A stretch of 64,000 nucleotides of DNA from Cyanobacterium stanieri LEGE 03274 (GCF_015207825.1 NZ_JADEWC010000003.1:98724-162723), one strand, 5' to 3'; positions 9,012 to 17,230 are shown, counted from the first letter of the stretch. Program-made: numbers and translations. Notes: a model not told the origin generated them from the letters alone.

Positions 9012-9423
9012 AAATTCAAATAGATACTAACATTATCATTGATTATGCTTTGATACGTCAGCCATTTTATGATGATGCGGATCTTATTTTTAGTCTGATA
9101 GAGCAAGAAAAATTAGAGGCGTATATTAGTGCCACAACTTTTACAGATATGTTTTACATTTTAAAAAACCAAGAGGAAAAGAATGGACATTAATGTTTTT
9201 ACAACAATTATTGACTATTTGCAAAGTTACTACCGTAGATGAAACAATTGTAAAACAAGCCTTATTAGAACACTACAAAGATTTTGAAGATGATGTACAG
9301 TATCATACTGCACTTTGGAATCATTTAGATGCTATCCTCACTCGTAATCCCACAGATTATCCACAAAATACTACCATCACTATTCTGACACCTCAACAAT
9401 TACTAATGTTGTTTAGGAATTAG
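9008..9423 (+). pseudogene. PIN-domain toxin split by a frameshift
   Basis: The first frame (9008-9193) encodes a PIN nuclease start: MKIQIDTNIIIDYALIRQPF with the first acidic residue in DTN, then EAYISATTFTDMFYIL. It stops at TAA 9191-9193. The second frame (9193-9423) gives FLQQLLTICKVTTVDE, DFEDDVQYHTA and DAILTRNP, the rest of the same domain with its remaining acidic residues. The frames differ by one base insertion (or two-base deletion) near 9185-9195, exactly at a TAATG stop/start overlap. Either the toxin is inactivated, leaving its antitoxin as a remnant, or reinitiation yields two fragments. As RNase toxins need all acidic residues on one fold, loss of function is more likely. Confidence 0.75.
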
Positions 9424-9506
9424 GAATGCAATTTTTTGGTTAAAGTGCGCTGTTTGTTGTAAGGGGCGATTATAGAGAGGTAGAGTGCGCTAGGTATTTG
9501 TTTAGG

Positions 9507-9728
9507 TTAACTATTAAGAAATGTATCAACATCAATATTTGCTTGTTTTAATATATTTCTTAAAGTACCTTCTTTTAATTCTCGATGATGAGGAATAGTT
9601 GTTCTAGCTTTAGTTTCTGGATTAAACCAAATTTCATGATCTCCTTTTGCACTTCGATAAAACTGAAATCCTAGTTTTTTCATTTTTTTGGTTACTTGTA
9701 AGTAAGAAAAACCCGATAATCTACCCAT
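9507..9728 (-). CDS. hicA: HicA-type mRNA interferase toxin
   Basis: A small basic protein of 73 residues from the ATG at 9726-9728 (the open frame also includes a TTG one codon earlier). It has the double-stranded-RNA-binding-like HicA pattern: a lysine-rich helix VTKKMKKLGFQF, the active-site histidine in AKGDHEIWFNP, TTIPHHRELKEGTLRNIL and a final helix. HicA toxins cleave mRNA and are neutralised by HicB. A GGAGG Shine-Dalgarno lies inside the end of the antitoxin gene, and the antitoxin's TGA overlaps the toxin's ATG by one base, so translation is coupled. Confidence 0.85.
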   Translation of the reverse strand: MGRLSGFSYLQVTKKMKKLGFQFYRSAKGDHEIWFNPETKARTTIPHHRELKEGTLRNILKQANIDVDTFLNS

Positions 9729-9970
9729 CAAACCTCCAAAATTAAAGGATATTCAAATGTAGAAGGAAAATCTTGAATATTTGAGTTAATATGATTATGT
9801 TCTTTTTCTAATTCCCAGAGAATTTCTGCCACATCTTGTGCAATTTCAATGACTTCTGCAATAGTTTTTCCTTCTGCCACTAATCCTTGTAAATCTTCAC
9901 TGGTGGCGATGAAATATTCTTCTTCTTTTTCCACTAATTTTTCAATGGTTAATTTGATTAATTTTTTCAT
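9728..9970 (-). CDS. hicB: HicB-type antitoxin
   Basis: 80 residues with the partial RNase-H-like fold of HicB antitoxins: a beta strand KLTIEKLVEKEEEYFIATS, then EDLQGLVAEGKTIAEVIEIA and a helix ending in EILWELE. There is no C-terminal HTH or ribbon-helix-helix domain, so this is the short HicB form. It would bind and block the HicA product encoded immediately downstream (TGATG junction). The antitoxin-first order is common in this class. It sits in the same repeat-bracketed island as the broken PIN module but on the opposite strand. Confidence 0.8.
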   Translation of the reverse strand: MKKLIKLTIEKLVEKEEEYFIATSEDLQGLVAEGKTIAEVIEIAQDVAEILWELEKEHNHINSNIQDFPSTFEYPLILEV

Positions 9971-10077
9971 TTTTCATCTATATTCTCATTGTTTTTCATA
10001 GAGTATACTCCGATCATCTTAACAGATTGCTTAGAGCCGTAGAAAGGTGATGATATACTCAATAAAAATATACCTTA

Positions 10078-10126
10078 GTTCAATTCATTGAACGATAAAC
10101 CGTTAGCCTTGTAATTCATTGCAAGG
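10078..10126 (+). repeat. Dual-palindrome repeat, copy 3
   Basis: GTTCAATTCATTGAAC, spacer ending CCGTTAG, then CCTTGTAATTCATTGCAAGG. Confidence 0.85.
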
Positions 10127-10227
10127 CAGGTGGTGTTTAGATGGGATTTGGTGTTAAGGGGCGATTATGAAGAGGTAGGGTGCGCTGGATGTTGTAAGGG
10201 GCGCCGGTTGGTGTGATGATTCTCTTA

Positions 10228-10276
10228 GTTCAATTTATTGAACGTGAAATCATTAGCCATGAAATTTATTTCATGG
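10228..10276 (+). repeat. Dual-palindrome repeat, copy 4
   Basis: GTTCAATTTATTGAAC, spacer, then the perfect palindrome CCATGAAATTTATTTCATGG. It is the partner of copy 2 in the duplicated block. Confidence 0.85.
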
Positions 10277-10312
10277 TGGGATAATGGTAATAATCGACTA
10301 TCGTTTAATACC

Positions 10313-10362
10313 GCCTCGTAATGAATTCCGAGGCTACGGATTTTTAGTTTAATGAATTAAAC
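10313..10362 (-). repeat. Dual-palindrome repeat, second inverted divergent copy
   Basis: Same GCCTCG/CGAGGC stem and GTTTAATGAATTAAAC palindrome as at 8625-8674. Confidence 0.7.
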
Positions 10363-10404
10363 TCATGGATGTTGCAAGGGGCGCTGAAGCATACTGATAA
10401 ATCT

Positions 10405-11571
10405 CTAACTGAGACTATTATTAATTAAAATTCTCTCCCAAGTTAGTTGTTTCGTTTCTGGGTAATGATGCCATCGGATTAAATTCGCTTTTTGCCCCAC
10501 TGTGAGGGTTGGCATTTTCATGGCTTTTCGGGGTGCATCAGTAACAAGGCCGATCGCCCTTTCAACAGTACAAATGTCCCAATTTATTAAATTTTGAGCG
10601 CCAACGAATAGAGGTAGGGTTGTACCCGATAACGTGCCATCGGGAAGGGTAGCGGTACCATTTTTTACCTCTATAGTACGTTCATCCCAAGGGTATATGC
10701 CATCATCTAAGCCGATGGGTGCAAGGGCATCACTAACTAAAAATATCCCTGCATCATAGTTACTGGCTTGTAAAATGACTTTTAACATGGTGGGTGAAAC
10801 ATGTTTACCATCAGCAATCAAACCGCAATAAACACCGCTACGGGCGATCGCCTCTCCTAACATCCCTGGTTCTCGGTGGTGTAAACTGGGCATAGCATTA
10901 AAAGCGTGGGTTACCATAGATGCCCCTTGCTCAAAAGCTCGTTTTGCCTCCTTTGCCGTCGCCATAGAGTGTCCCAAACTAACAATCACCCCCAAATCAG
11001 TTAAATAGGGAATTACATCCCCTTGGGTGTCTAATTCTGGAGCAAGAGTAATAATTTTGATGATGTTTTCATAATTATTGAAAACTTTTTTTACGTTTTC
11101 TAAATTTAAAGATAATAAATATTCTTCGGGATGAGCTCCTTTTTTATCTTTATTTAAAAATGGGCCTTCTAGGTGAACTCCTAATATTTCTGCTTCATTA
11201 TCCTTTTTTTTAGACTGTTTAAATACTTTAATTACTTCTAAAGATTGATGAATTTTTTCTACCGAAGTTGTCACAATAGTTGGCATAAATTCATCTACTC
11301 CCACTGACCATAAATAGGCACAAATTTGGTGGAGTTTTTCTAAATCATTTAATGCTAAATCGGGAAATGCTAAACCCAGTCCGCCGTTAATTTGTAGATC
11401 TAAGCCACCAAGGGAAATATAATCTCCCTCCATATCGATATAGTTTAAAATGGTCTGTTCTGTTTGGCTTTGTTCTTCACTCTTACTAATATGGGTAATT
11501 TTATGGTTATTAATGGTGATATTTTTTAAGGTAGATTCACCAATGATACGACAATTAATTAAATTAATCAT
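10405..11571 (-). CDS. nagA: N-acetylglucosamine-6-phosphate deacetylase
   Basis: A 388-residue amidohydrolase from the ATG at 11569-11571. The open frame reaches 11601, but its first ten residues are hydrophobic and AT-derived. Signature elements: the GGLDLQINGG metal-site region, GVHLEGPFLN with the catalytic-zone Glu, VSLGHSMA, VTHAFNAMPSLHHREPGM, GLIADGKH and FLVSDALAP with the catalytic Asp. The enzyme removes the acetyl group from GlcNAc-6-P during amino-sugar and cell-wall recycling in the cytosol. No other nag genes are adjacent. Its stop codon lies only some 40 bp from the right repeat block. Confidence 0.92.
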   Translation of the reverse strand: MINLINCRIIGESTLKNITINNHKITHISKSEEQSQTEQTILNYIDMEGDYISLGGLDLQINGGLGLAFPDLALNDLEKLHQICAYLWSVGVDEFMPTIVTTSVEKIHQSLEVIKVFKQSKKKDNEAEILGVHLEGPFLNKDKKGAHPEEYLLSLNLENVKKVFNNYENIIKIITLAPELDTQGDVIPYLTDLGVIVSLGHSMATAKEAKRAFEQGASMVTHAFNAMPSLHHREPGMLGEAIARSGVYCGLIADGKHVSPTMLKVILQASNYDAGIFLVSDALAPIGLDDGIYPWDERTIEVKNGTATLPDGTLSGTTLPLFVGAQNLINWDICTVERAIGLVTDAPRKAMKMPTLTVGQKANLIRWHHYPETKQLTWERILINNSLS

Positions 11572-11682
11572 AGTTATTATAATTACTAAAAAAAGAATCA
11601 ATAAAAATGGTTATAAAAGTTTATTTAAAACAATAAAATTAAAAAAAATCTGGTTATAAAATCAAAAAACTGTGGTAGGATG

Positions 11683-11745
11683 ATAACAACCTCATACGGG
11701 GAGGTCATGGTTCACAACCCATATTGTTATAGTGAGATAATATAA
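11683..11745 (+). promoter_or_regulatory. Leader with SD-sequestering hairpin and 12-codon ORF
   Basis: Directly before the bifunctional nuclease gene. ATG 11707 opens a 12-codon frame (MVHNPYCYSEII) whose TAA (11743-11745) abuts the ATG of the nuclease gene at 11746. A strong GGGGAGGT Shine-Dalgarno serves the short frame; none is visible for the main gene. The region can fold as ATAACAA/TTGTTAT (11683-11689 with 11724-11730), enclosing CCTC/GAGG (11690-11693 with 11701-11704, which covers the SD) and GGTT/AACC. This suggests coupled, possibly regulated translation. Inference from sequence only. Confidence 0.45.
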
Positions 11746-12246
11746 ATGATTGAAATGAAAGTAGCGGCGATCGCCCTTGATGCAGTAAGTCGTAGCCCCA
11801 TCGTACTACTAAAAGACGCTACCGAGCGCCGTGCTTTGCCTATCTACATCGGTCAAGATCAAGCCAGATCAATCATTGCAGCCCTGGAGCAACAACCAAC
11901 CCCCCGCCCCCTTACCCATGATTTAATGTTAAATATGTTCCATACTTGGAATATTAAACTAGATCGAGTGGTAATTAATGCCCTTGAGGATAACACCTTT
12001 TATGCCCTTCTCTGTACAAAAATGGGTAAGAAGGAAAAAAACATCGATTGTCGCCCCAGTGATGCCATTGCCATCGCCGTGAGGGAAGGTTGCCCCATTT
12101 GGGTAATGGAAGAGGTGGTTTTAGATGCCTCCATTCCTGTGGATAGGGAAGCCGATGAGAAAGAAATGGAGGCTTTTCGAGAATTTGTGGCAGAATTAAG
12201 CCCTGAGGAGTTGATTCGCCGCGCCCGAAAAACCCTAGAGGAGTAA
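11746..12246 (+). CDS. Bifunctional nuclease family protein (DUF151)
   Basis: 166 residues with the DUF151 pattern: MKVAAIALDAVSRSPIVLLK, RALPIYIGQDQARSII, PLTHDLMLNM, and IDCRPSDAIAIAVREGCPIW followed by EEVVLDAS. A charged C-terminal helix (residues about 135-166) ends RRARKTLEE. Plant and bacterial members have been described as nucleases acting on both RNA and DNA; the cyanobacterial role is not settled. The start ATG directly follows the stop of a 12-codon leader ORF. The gene converges with dapF; a heptamer repeat tract lies between them. Confidence 0.85.
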   Translation: MIEMKVAAIALDAVSRSPIVLLKDATERRALPIYIGQDQARSIIAALEQQPTPRPLTHDLMLNMFHTWNIKLDRVVINALEDNTFYALLCTKMGKKEKNIDCRPSDAIAIAVREGCPIWVMEEVVLDASIPVDREADEKEMEAFREFVAELSPEELIRRARKTLEE

Positions 12247-12302
12247 TTGATAATGGACAATGGACAATTGACAATGAACAATTGTGTTATCCCGAATTGG
12301 GG

Positions 12303-13136
12303 TTACATATTGCCTGAAAATACTTTCAATGCAGGCCCTGTCATATATACATGGTTATCCTCTTCATTCCATTCAATTTCCAAGCATCCCCCTGGTAATT
12401 CTACAGTGCAGGTGCGATCGCACTTACCATTTAAAACCCCAGCTACCACCGTGGCACAAGCTCCCGTACCACAGGCGAGGGTAATTCCTGCCCCCCTTTC
12501 CCATACTCTCATTTTGACATAATCAGGGCGTACTACTTCAATAAATTCCGTATTGGTTTTTTGGGGAAAAACTGCGTGGGTTTCAAATAAAAGGCCAATT
12601 TTTTCCAAATCTATATCCGCTACCCTATCCACAAATACCAAACAATGGGGATTACCCATACTCACACAGGATACTTGATATTCCTTATCTCCTACGGTTA
12701 AAGATTCCTTAACCACCTTTTCTCCCCCTTGGTTGAGGGTGGTGGGGATTTTGGCGGGGTTTAACTCAGGCTCTCCCATATCTACTCGAATCATACCCTC
12801 ACCCTTGATGGTAGGGGTAATAGTACCTGCTAAAGTGTGAATAGGATATGTTCTACCTACTTCCTCTTTTCCTTCTAATTCCGTGACAAATTGGGCAAAA
12901 CAACGAATCCCATTACCGCACATTTCAGGTTCTGAACCATCAGAGTTAAAGATTCTCATGGTATATTGACAATTATTCTGGGGCGGTAAAACGAAAATTA
13001 CCCCATCGGCGCCGATGCCGAAGTGGCGATCGCACATTTTCACTGCTTCTGTGGGCGTAACGAGGGGTTGATCAGATTGACGATTATCGATCAAAATAAA
13101 GTCATTACCTAATCCGTGATATTTGCTAAACTGCAT
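12303..13136 (-). CDS. dapF: Diaminopimelate epimerase
   Basis: 277 residues from ATG 13134-13136, giving the standard start MQFSKYHGLGNDFILID; an upstream TTG at 13154 would add six residues and is less likely. Both catalytic cysteines are visible, in EMCGNGIRCFAQF and in ITLACGTGACATVVAG. The enzyme converts LL- to meso-diaminopimelate for lysine and peptidoglycan synthesis. It is divergent from hfq, with 32 bp between the starts, a neighbourhood known in cyanobacteria. The two promoters must overlap the opposite gene's leader. Confidence 0.95.
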   Translation of the reverse strand: MQFSKYHGLGNDFILIDNRQSDQPLVTPTEAVKMCDRHFGIGADGVIFVLPPQNNCQYTMRIFNSDGSEPEMCGNGIRCFAQFVTELEGKEEVGRTYPIHTLAGTITPTIKGEGMIRVDMGEPELNPAKIPTTLNQGGEKVVKESLTVGDKEYQVSCVSMGNPHCLVFVDRVADIDLEKIGLLFETHAVFPQKTNTEFIEVVRPDYVKMRVWERGAGITLACGTGACATVVAGVLNGKCDRTCTVELPGGCLEIEWNEEDNHVYMTGPALKVFSGNM

Positions 13137-13168
13137 AATTATTTTTTCGCTCAAGTAGATAAAAAAAG

Positions 13169-13378
13169 ATGCCTACATTTAATACTGGTCTTCCTAGTGT
13201 ACGTCAAATCCAAGCATTTATAAAAGATAAAACCAACATCCAAATCGGTTTAATCACCAGTCAAAGCACGGAAGGACAAATCCTCTGGCAAGATGAAAAT
13301 TGTATCTGCATTCTTGAGGAAGGTAGAGAAAAAACTTTAATTTGGTTAAGTGCGATCGCCTATATCAAACCCATCTAA
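13169..13378 (+). CDS. hfq: Cyanobacterial Hfq (Sm-like protein)
   Basis: 69 residues, the size of cyanobacterial Hfq. The N-terminus NTGLPSVRQIQAFIKDKTNI matches the conserved GLPSVRQ start, and the Sm2-like segment LIWLSAIAYIKPI closes the protein. In studied cyanobacteria this divergent Hfq binds RNA poorly and interacts with the type IV pilus ATPase PilB1, affecting motility. It is divergently transcribed from dapF, as in Synechocystis relatives. The identification rests on the N-terminal signature, length and position. Confidence 0.88.
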   Translation: MPTFNTGLPSVRQIQAFIKDKTNIQIGLITSQSTEGQILWQDENCICILEEGREKTLIWLSAIAYIKPI

Positions 13379-13706
13379 CCATTGTTCCAATTATCCATTA
13401 TTAGCTTTACTGATTTTAGGTATGATTTCTCGTTGAGAAAGCGAATAGGGAACGGTTATAATATTTAGAAATCTTGGTTTTTAGCGTAATTCAACTATAT
13501 TTCATACCATAATCCGTGCAATGCCCAATTATTTATCGTTTATCCATAAAAATTAATAGAAGTCAAGAAAAAAGATAAAAAAGTTAATATTTTTGTAACA
13601 AGTATTAATAAACTTCACGAAAATATATAGTCCTAGGTCTGTTAAACTGAGGAAGGAATTAAAATATTACATATAAATTCAAAAATACTGTCTCAATCAA
13701 AAAATT
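13379..13706. other. Intergenic region upstream of acsF
   Basis: 328 AT-rich bases with no ORF. A TATAGTCCTAGG stretch near 13626 is the best candidate for a promoter or operator of acsF, but no clean -35/-10 pair with normal spacing could be assigned. Confidence 0.35.
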
Positions 13707-14783
13707 ATGGTAACAACAGTTCAAAAACCAGAATTTGAAGAACTACGCCCTGGGATTAAAACCCCAGCCAAAGAAACCATCCTCACCCCTCGTTTTTACA
13801 CCACAGATTTTGACGAGATGGCGAAAATGGACATCAGCGTTAACGAAGACGAATTAAGAGCAATTATCGCCGAATTTAAACAAGATTATAACCGTCATCA
13901 CTTTGTCCGTAACGCCGACTTTGAACAATCGTGGGATCACATTGACGGTGAAACCCGTCGCCTATTCGTAGAATTTTTAGAACGCTCCTGCACCGCAGAA
14001 TTTTCTGGATTTTTACTATACAAAGAATTAGGCAGACGTTTAAAAAACACCAACCCCCTCTTGGCTGAAGGCTTTAACCTCATGTCTCGTGATGAAGCCC
14101 GTCATGCAGGTTTCCTCAACAAAGCCCTAACAGATTTTAACCTATCCCTTGACCTTGGATTTTTGACCAAAAGTCGTAACTATACCTTCTTTAAACCTAA
14201 ATTCATTTTCTACGCTACCTACCTATCTGAAAAAATTGGTTATTGGCGCTATATCACCATTTATCGTCACCTCGAGCAAAATCCCGAAAGTCGCATCTAT
14301 CCCATCTTCAAATTTTTTGAAAATTGGTGTCAGGATGAAAACCGTCACGGAGACTTTTTCGATGCTGTCTTAAAAGCTAAACCAGAATTTCTCAACGATT
14401 GGAAAGCAAAATTATGGTGTCGTTTCTTCTTGTTATCTGTATTCGCTACCATGTATCTTAATGACTTACATCGCTCTGGCTTTTATGCCTCCATCGGTTT
14501 AGATGCAAAGGAATATGATAAAACAGTCATCGAGAAAACTAATCAAACCGCTGGTAGAGTTTTCCCCGTTATCCTTGACATTGAAAATCCTAAATTCTAC
14601 AACAAGTTAGAAAAATGTTTTGATAATTGTGAGAAATTAAGAGCCATTGATGATTCAAAGGCGATCGCACCTATCAAATTATTACGCAAACTACCTATCT
14701 TTGCATCTAACGCCGTACAATTCATCGGTTTATACTTCATCAAACCCATCGAAGCTGACACCCTACAAGGTTGCGTTCGTTAA
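13707..14783 (+). CDS. acsF: Mg-protoporphyrin IX monomethyl ester oxidative cyclase
   Basis: 358 residues, full length for AcsF/ChlE. Diiron-site motifs are visible: [30 protein letters not shown] (near residue 128) and [11 protein letters not shown] (near residue 210). The N-terminus carries [17 protein letters not shown], typical of the family. The enzyme uses O2 to form the isocyclic ring E of chlorophyll at the membrane, together with Ycf54. It is transcribed alone: a long 5' intergenic region and a terminator-like hairpin behind it. Only the aerobic form is present in this window. Confidence 0.97.
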   Translation: MVTTVQKPEFEELRPGIKTPAKETILTPRFYTTDFDEMAKMDISVNEDELRAIIAEFKQDYNRHHFVRNADFEQSWDHIDGETRRLFVEFLERSCTAEFSGFLLYKELGRRLKNTNPLLAEGFNLMSRDEARHAGFLNKALTDFNLSLDLGFLTKSRNYTFFKPKFIFYATYLSEKIGYWRYITIYRHLEQNPESRIYPIFKFFENWCQDENRHGDFFDAVLKAKPEFLNDWKAKLWCRFFLLSVFATMYLNDLHRSGFYASIGLDAKEYDKTVIEKTNQTAGRVFPVILDIENPKFYNKLEKCFDNCEKLRAIDDSKAIAPIKLLRKLPIFASNAVQFIGLYFIKPIEADTLQGCVR

Positions 14784-14812
14784 TTAATTTTTTGGTTAAG
14801 TAAAATATTCAC

Positions 14813-14839
14813 AACCCCTGTCTATGGATGGGGGTTTTT
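14813..14839 (+). terminator. Terminator of acsF
   Basis: AACCCC, a 12-base loop, GGGGTT and a short T tract, about 30 bp after the acsF stop. Confidence 0.75.
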
Positions 14840-14933
14840 AATATCTAGCCTGAAAATTTATTTTAAGTTACTATAGAAGATTAGTCGATTTCGATGTGAA
14901 CGGTAACAAAAGTAACAGAAAAATAAACAAACT

Positions 14934-15875
14934 ATGGCAGGATCTCAAGTAAACGCAGACATTTGGATTAGTGAATATATAACCCCCTATGACATTTATG
15001 TTCACGGAATCACCAACATCTTAGCCCATAAAAAAACCCCCTATCAGGATATGTCCATAGTCGAAAGTGGAGTTTATGGCAAAGCCCTAGTATTAGATGG
15101 TAAATGGCAATCTTGCACGGGAGACGAATTTTTATACCATGAAGCGTTAGTACATCCTGCCATGATAGCTCACCCTAACCCTGAAAATGTTCTCATTTTA
15201 GGAGGTGGAGAAGGGGCAACCACCCGGGAAGTTTTCCGCTGGACTTCTGTTAAAAAAGCAATGATGGTAGATATTGATGGGGATGTGGTGGAAGCCTGTA
15301 AGGAACATTTACCCGAAATGCACCAAGGCTCTTTTGATGATCCTCGTTTAGAATTAGTGATCGGGGATGCTTTTAATGTTTTGGATAATAGTCAAGCTCA
15401 ATGGGATGTGATTATTTCCGACCTTTCCGATCCTATCGAAGAAGGTCCTTCTTTTCAACTATTTACCCAAGAATATTTCGCTCAACTAAAAGGATGTTTA
15501 CGGGATAACGGTATTGTGGTGATACAAGCCGGGCCAGTTGCCCCCGCTAATTTGCACATCCACGGACGTTTAGTAAATACCCTGAAAACCGTCTTTAGTA
15601 ACGTTCATTCTTATTTTACCCCCACTTGTACCTATGGTTCAGCTTGGGGCTTTGCCATTGCTTCTGAGCAAAGTTTTGACACCATGCCCAATCCTGAAAA
15701 AATTGATCGTCTCCTCGAGCAGAAAACGACCAACGATTTTCGCTCTTTTGATGGCATAAGTCTTTTAGGAATGTTACATACCCCCGGTTATATTCGTCAG
15801 GCTATTAAAAATGAAACGGAGGTTTACACCATGAAACAACCCCCTAAATTTTTCGGGCAAGGCATTAACGGTTAA
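14934..15875 (+). CDS. speE: Spermidine synthase-like aminopropyltransferase
   Basis: 313 residues. Family motifs: ESGVYGKALVLDGKWQSC, YHEALVHPAM, the nucleoside-binding LILGGGEGATTREV and MMVDIDGDVVEACKEHLPEM, and DVIISDLSDPIEEGPSFQLF. The last motif, with SDLSDP and a following GP, is closer to the plant ACL5 (thermospermine synthase) and cyanobacterial branch than to classical spermidine synthases, which usually have DSTDP. The reaction is aminopropyl transfer from decarboxylated SAM to a polyamine, in the cytosol. Product specificity cannot be decided here. It stands alone between acsF and a repeat-rich gap. Confidence 0.85.
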   Translation: MAGSQVNADIWISEYITPYDIYVHGITNILAHKKTPYQDMSIVESGVYGKALVLDGKWQSCTGDEFLYHEALVHPAMIAHPNPENVLILGGGEGATTREVFRWTSVKKAMMVDIDGDVVEACKEHLPEMHQGSFDDPRLELVIGDAFNVLDNSQAQWDVIISDLSDPIEEGPSFQLFTQEYFAQLKGCLRDNGIVVIQAGPVAPANLHIHGRLVNTLKTVFSNVHSYFTPTCTYGSAWGFAIASEQSFDTMPNPEKIDRLLEQKTTNDFRSFDGISLLGMLHTPGYIRQAIKNETEVYTMKQPPKFFGQGING

Positions 15876-16307
15876 TTCTTGGATGATGAGAAGTAGGGAT
15901 AATGACTTTAAAAAAATCATACCTACTCTCTGATACCGAATCCCTAAACCAGGGTGGTTAGAAAATATATTTTAACCTCGGGTTGGGGTTTGTCAGTATG
16001 GTAGGGACGTAACATGATATGTCCGTAAAGGTAGAATAGTTCAATAAATTGAACGAACTACTATTAGCCGTGTAATTCATTACACGGTGGGGCAACTGCA
16101 AAAGTACAATCTATTTATAACGAATTATCCAAACTTGATATAATCCATTGCAAGGGGAGTGAGAATATATTTTACCCATCGGATTTGATATGATTTTCAT
16201 GTCAATGGTCATGATATTTGGTGTTATTTCTTTTTTTGCTGTATGAACTGTTACACTAAATCTTAAATTTATGTTACAAAAAGTATGGAGCAAAAATTAA
16301 CTACTGT
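15876..16307. repeat. Repeat-rich gap between speE and the endolysin-like gene
   Basis: No gene. It holds a solo right end of the MITE-like family (about 15967-16033, inverted), directly joined to a dual-palindrome repeat (16039-16087) and its long tail. That tail (to about 16143, ending CAAACTTGATAT) also occurs at about 26203-26253 and, inverted, at about 42440-42495. Confidence 0.7.
16039..16087 (+). repeat. Dual-palindrome repeat, copy 5
   Basis: GTTCAATAAATTGAAC, spacer GAACTACTATTAG, then the perfect palindrome CCGTGTAATTCATTACACGG. Confidence 0.9.
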
Positions 16308-17042
16308 ATGACACACCTGACAAATTCCCAACCCAATAAAATATTTATGATCAGTAAAAATATTCTCAAGACGTTTATTTTAATACTTATTTTATGGGGA
16401 GTAGGTAAAGTGTTGCTCAGGGAAAAAGAGCCACAAATAAGACGAGCAGGACAACAGATCATTTCTAATATTACCCAAAATTACGACATAGAACCCTTGG
16501 AAATGGAAGGGGGAAATCCTTATATTAGGGCTTTAATGCGCACCATCAGCGCCTCAGAAGCAAACTCCGATCGCCCTTACCACATCTTATATGGGGGCCG
16601 TCATATAGATAATCTCAAACAACACCCCAATCAATGTGTAACCATTGCCAACGGGCCAAACCGTGGTAGATGCTCCACCGCTGCGGGAAGATACCAATTT
16701 TTGAACACCACATGGGCCGAGAAAGCTAACCTTTATCATCCCGAACCTTCAGGGTTTTTACGCAAAAGTTACAGTTTTGAGCCTATTTACCAAGATAAAG
16801 TATTATATAGTTGGCTCAGGGATACCAACGCATGGGGTGGCACTGATATTACTCAACTCCTAGAACAAGGACAAATAAACACAGTATTAGAATTACTCTC
16901 CCCCACTTGGACAAGTTTAGGTTATGGTATCGAAAGCAATTCCATCACCCGTAGTTTACCTAATATTTATAAAAAGATGTTAGAAGAAGAATTAATGAAC
17001 ACTGGTTCTTCATACTTCTTACATTATCGATCTTCCCAGTAA
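16308..17042 (+). CDS. Lambda-endolysin-like muramidase (GH104 type), membrane anchored
   Basis: 244 residues. A hydrophobic N-terminal helix (about 20-37, ILKTFILILILWGVGKVLL) indicates a signal anchor. The catalytic domain (about 70-230) resembles the phage lambda R lytic transglycosylase. It has the candidate catalytic Glu in SASEAN (residue 84), YHILYGGRHIDNLKQHPNQ, STAAGRYQFLNTTW and the C-terminal SPTWTSLGYG. Such enzymes cleave the MurNAc-GlcNAc bond of peptidoglycan. With no holin or other phage gene nearby it is probably a domesticated wall-remodelling enzyme facing the periplasm. An alternative start is ATG 16347. Repeats lie on both sides. Confidence 0.75.
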   Translation: MTHLTNSQPNKIFMISKNILKTFILILILWGVGKVLLREKEPQIRRAGQQIISNITQNYDIEPLEMEGGNPYIRALMRTISASEANSDRPYHILYGGRHIDNLKQHPNQCVTIANGPNRGRCSTAAGRYQFLNTTWAEKANLYHPEPSGFLRKSYSFEPIYQDKVLYSWLRDTNAWGGTDITQLLEQGQINTVLELLSPTWTSLGYGIESNSITRSLPNIYKKMLEEELMNTGSSYFLHYRSSQ

Positions 17043-17230
17043 TACCAAATCCGATTTGTAAAATTTACTATCATCCACTTGCCACAGTTGACAATAAACA
17101 ATTATTATCTTTTTTCTGTTGCCTGTTCCCCGTTCCCTGTTCCCCACCCTAATTAGTATATTATTGAAACAGGATTTAGTATAAATTTTAACTATGGGCG
17201 CTGTGATACTAAATCCCTAAATATAATTTA

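Larger units (their letters stand above)
9971..10404. repeat. Right repeat block of the toxin-antitoxin island
   Basis: Gene-free stretch carrying dual-palindrome elements at 10078-10126, 10228-10276 and (inverted) 10313-10362, plus GTGCGCTGG at 10180. From about 10078 onward it is a close copy of 8404-8690, including the non-palindromic text between elements such as GCGATTATGAAGAGGTA and TAATCGACTATCGTTTAATA. Confidence 0.8.

Noticed and set aside
12247..12522. Frames opposite the end of dapF
   Set aside because: They overlap the well-supported dapF and begin in heptamer repeats; no recognisable product.
13590..13632. sigma-70 type promoter of acsF
   Set aside because: Candidate TTGTAA and TATATA boxes are about 25 bp apart, too far for a standard promoter; not annotated.
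16111..16293. 60-residue minus-strand frame (MLHTFCNINLRFSV...)
   Set aside because: It lies partly in the tail of a dual-palindrome repeat, has no family resemblance or RBS, and is absent at the other copies of the tail.
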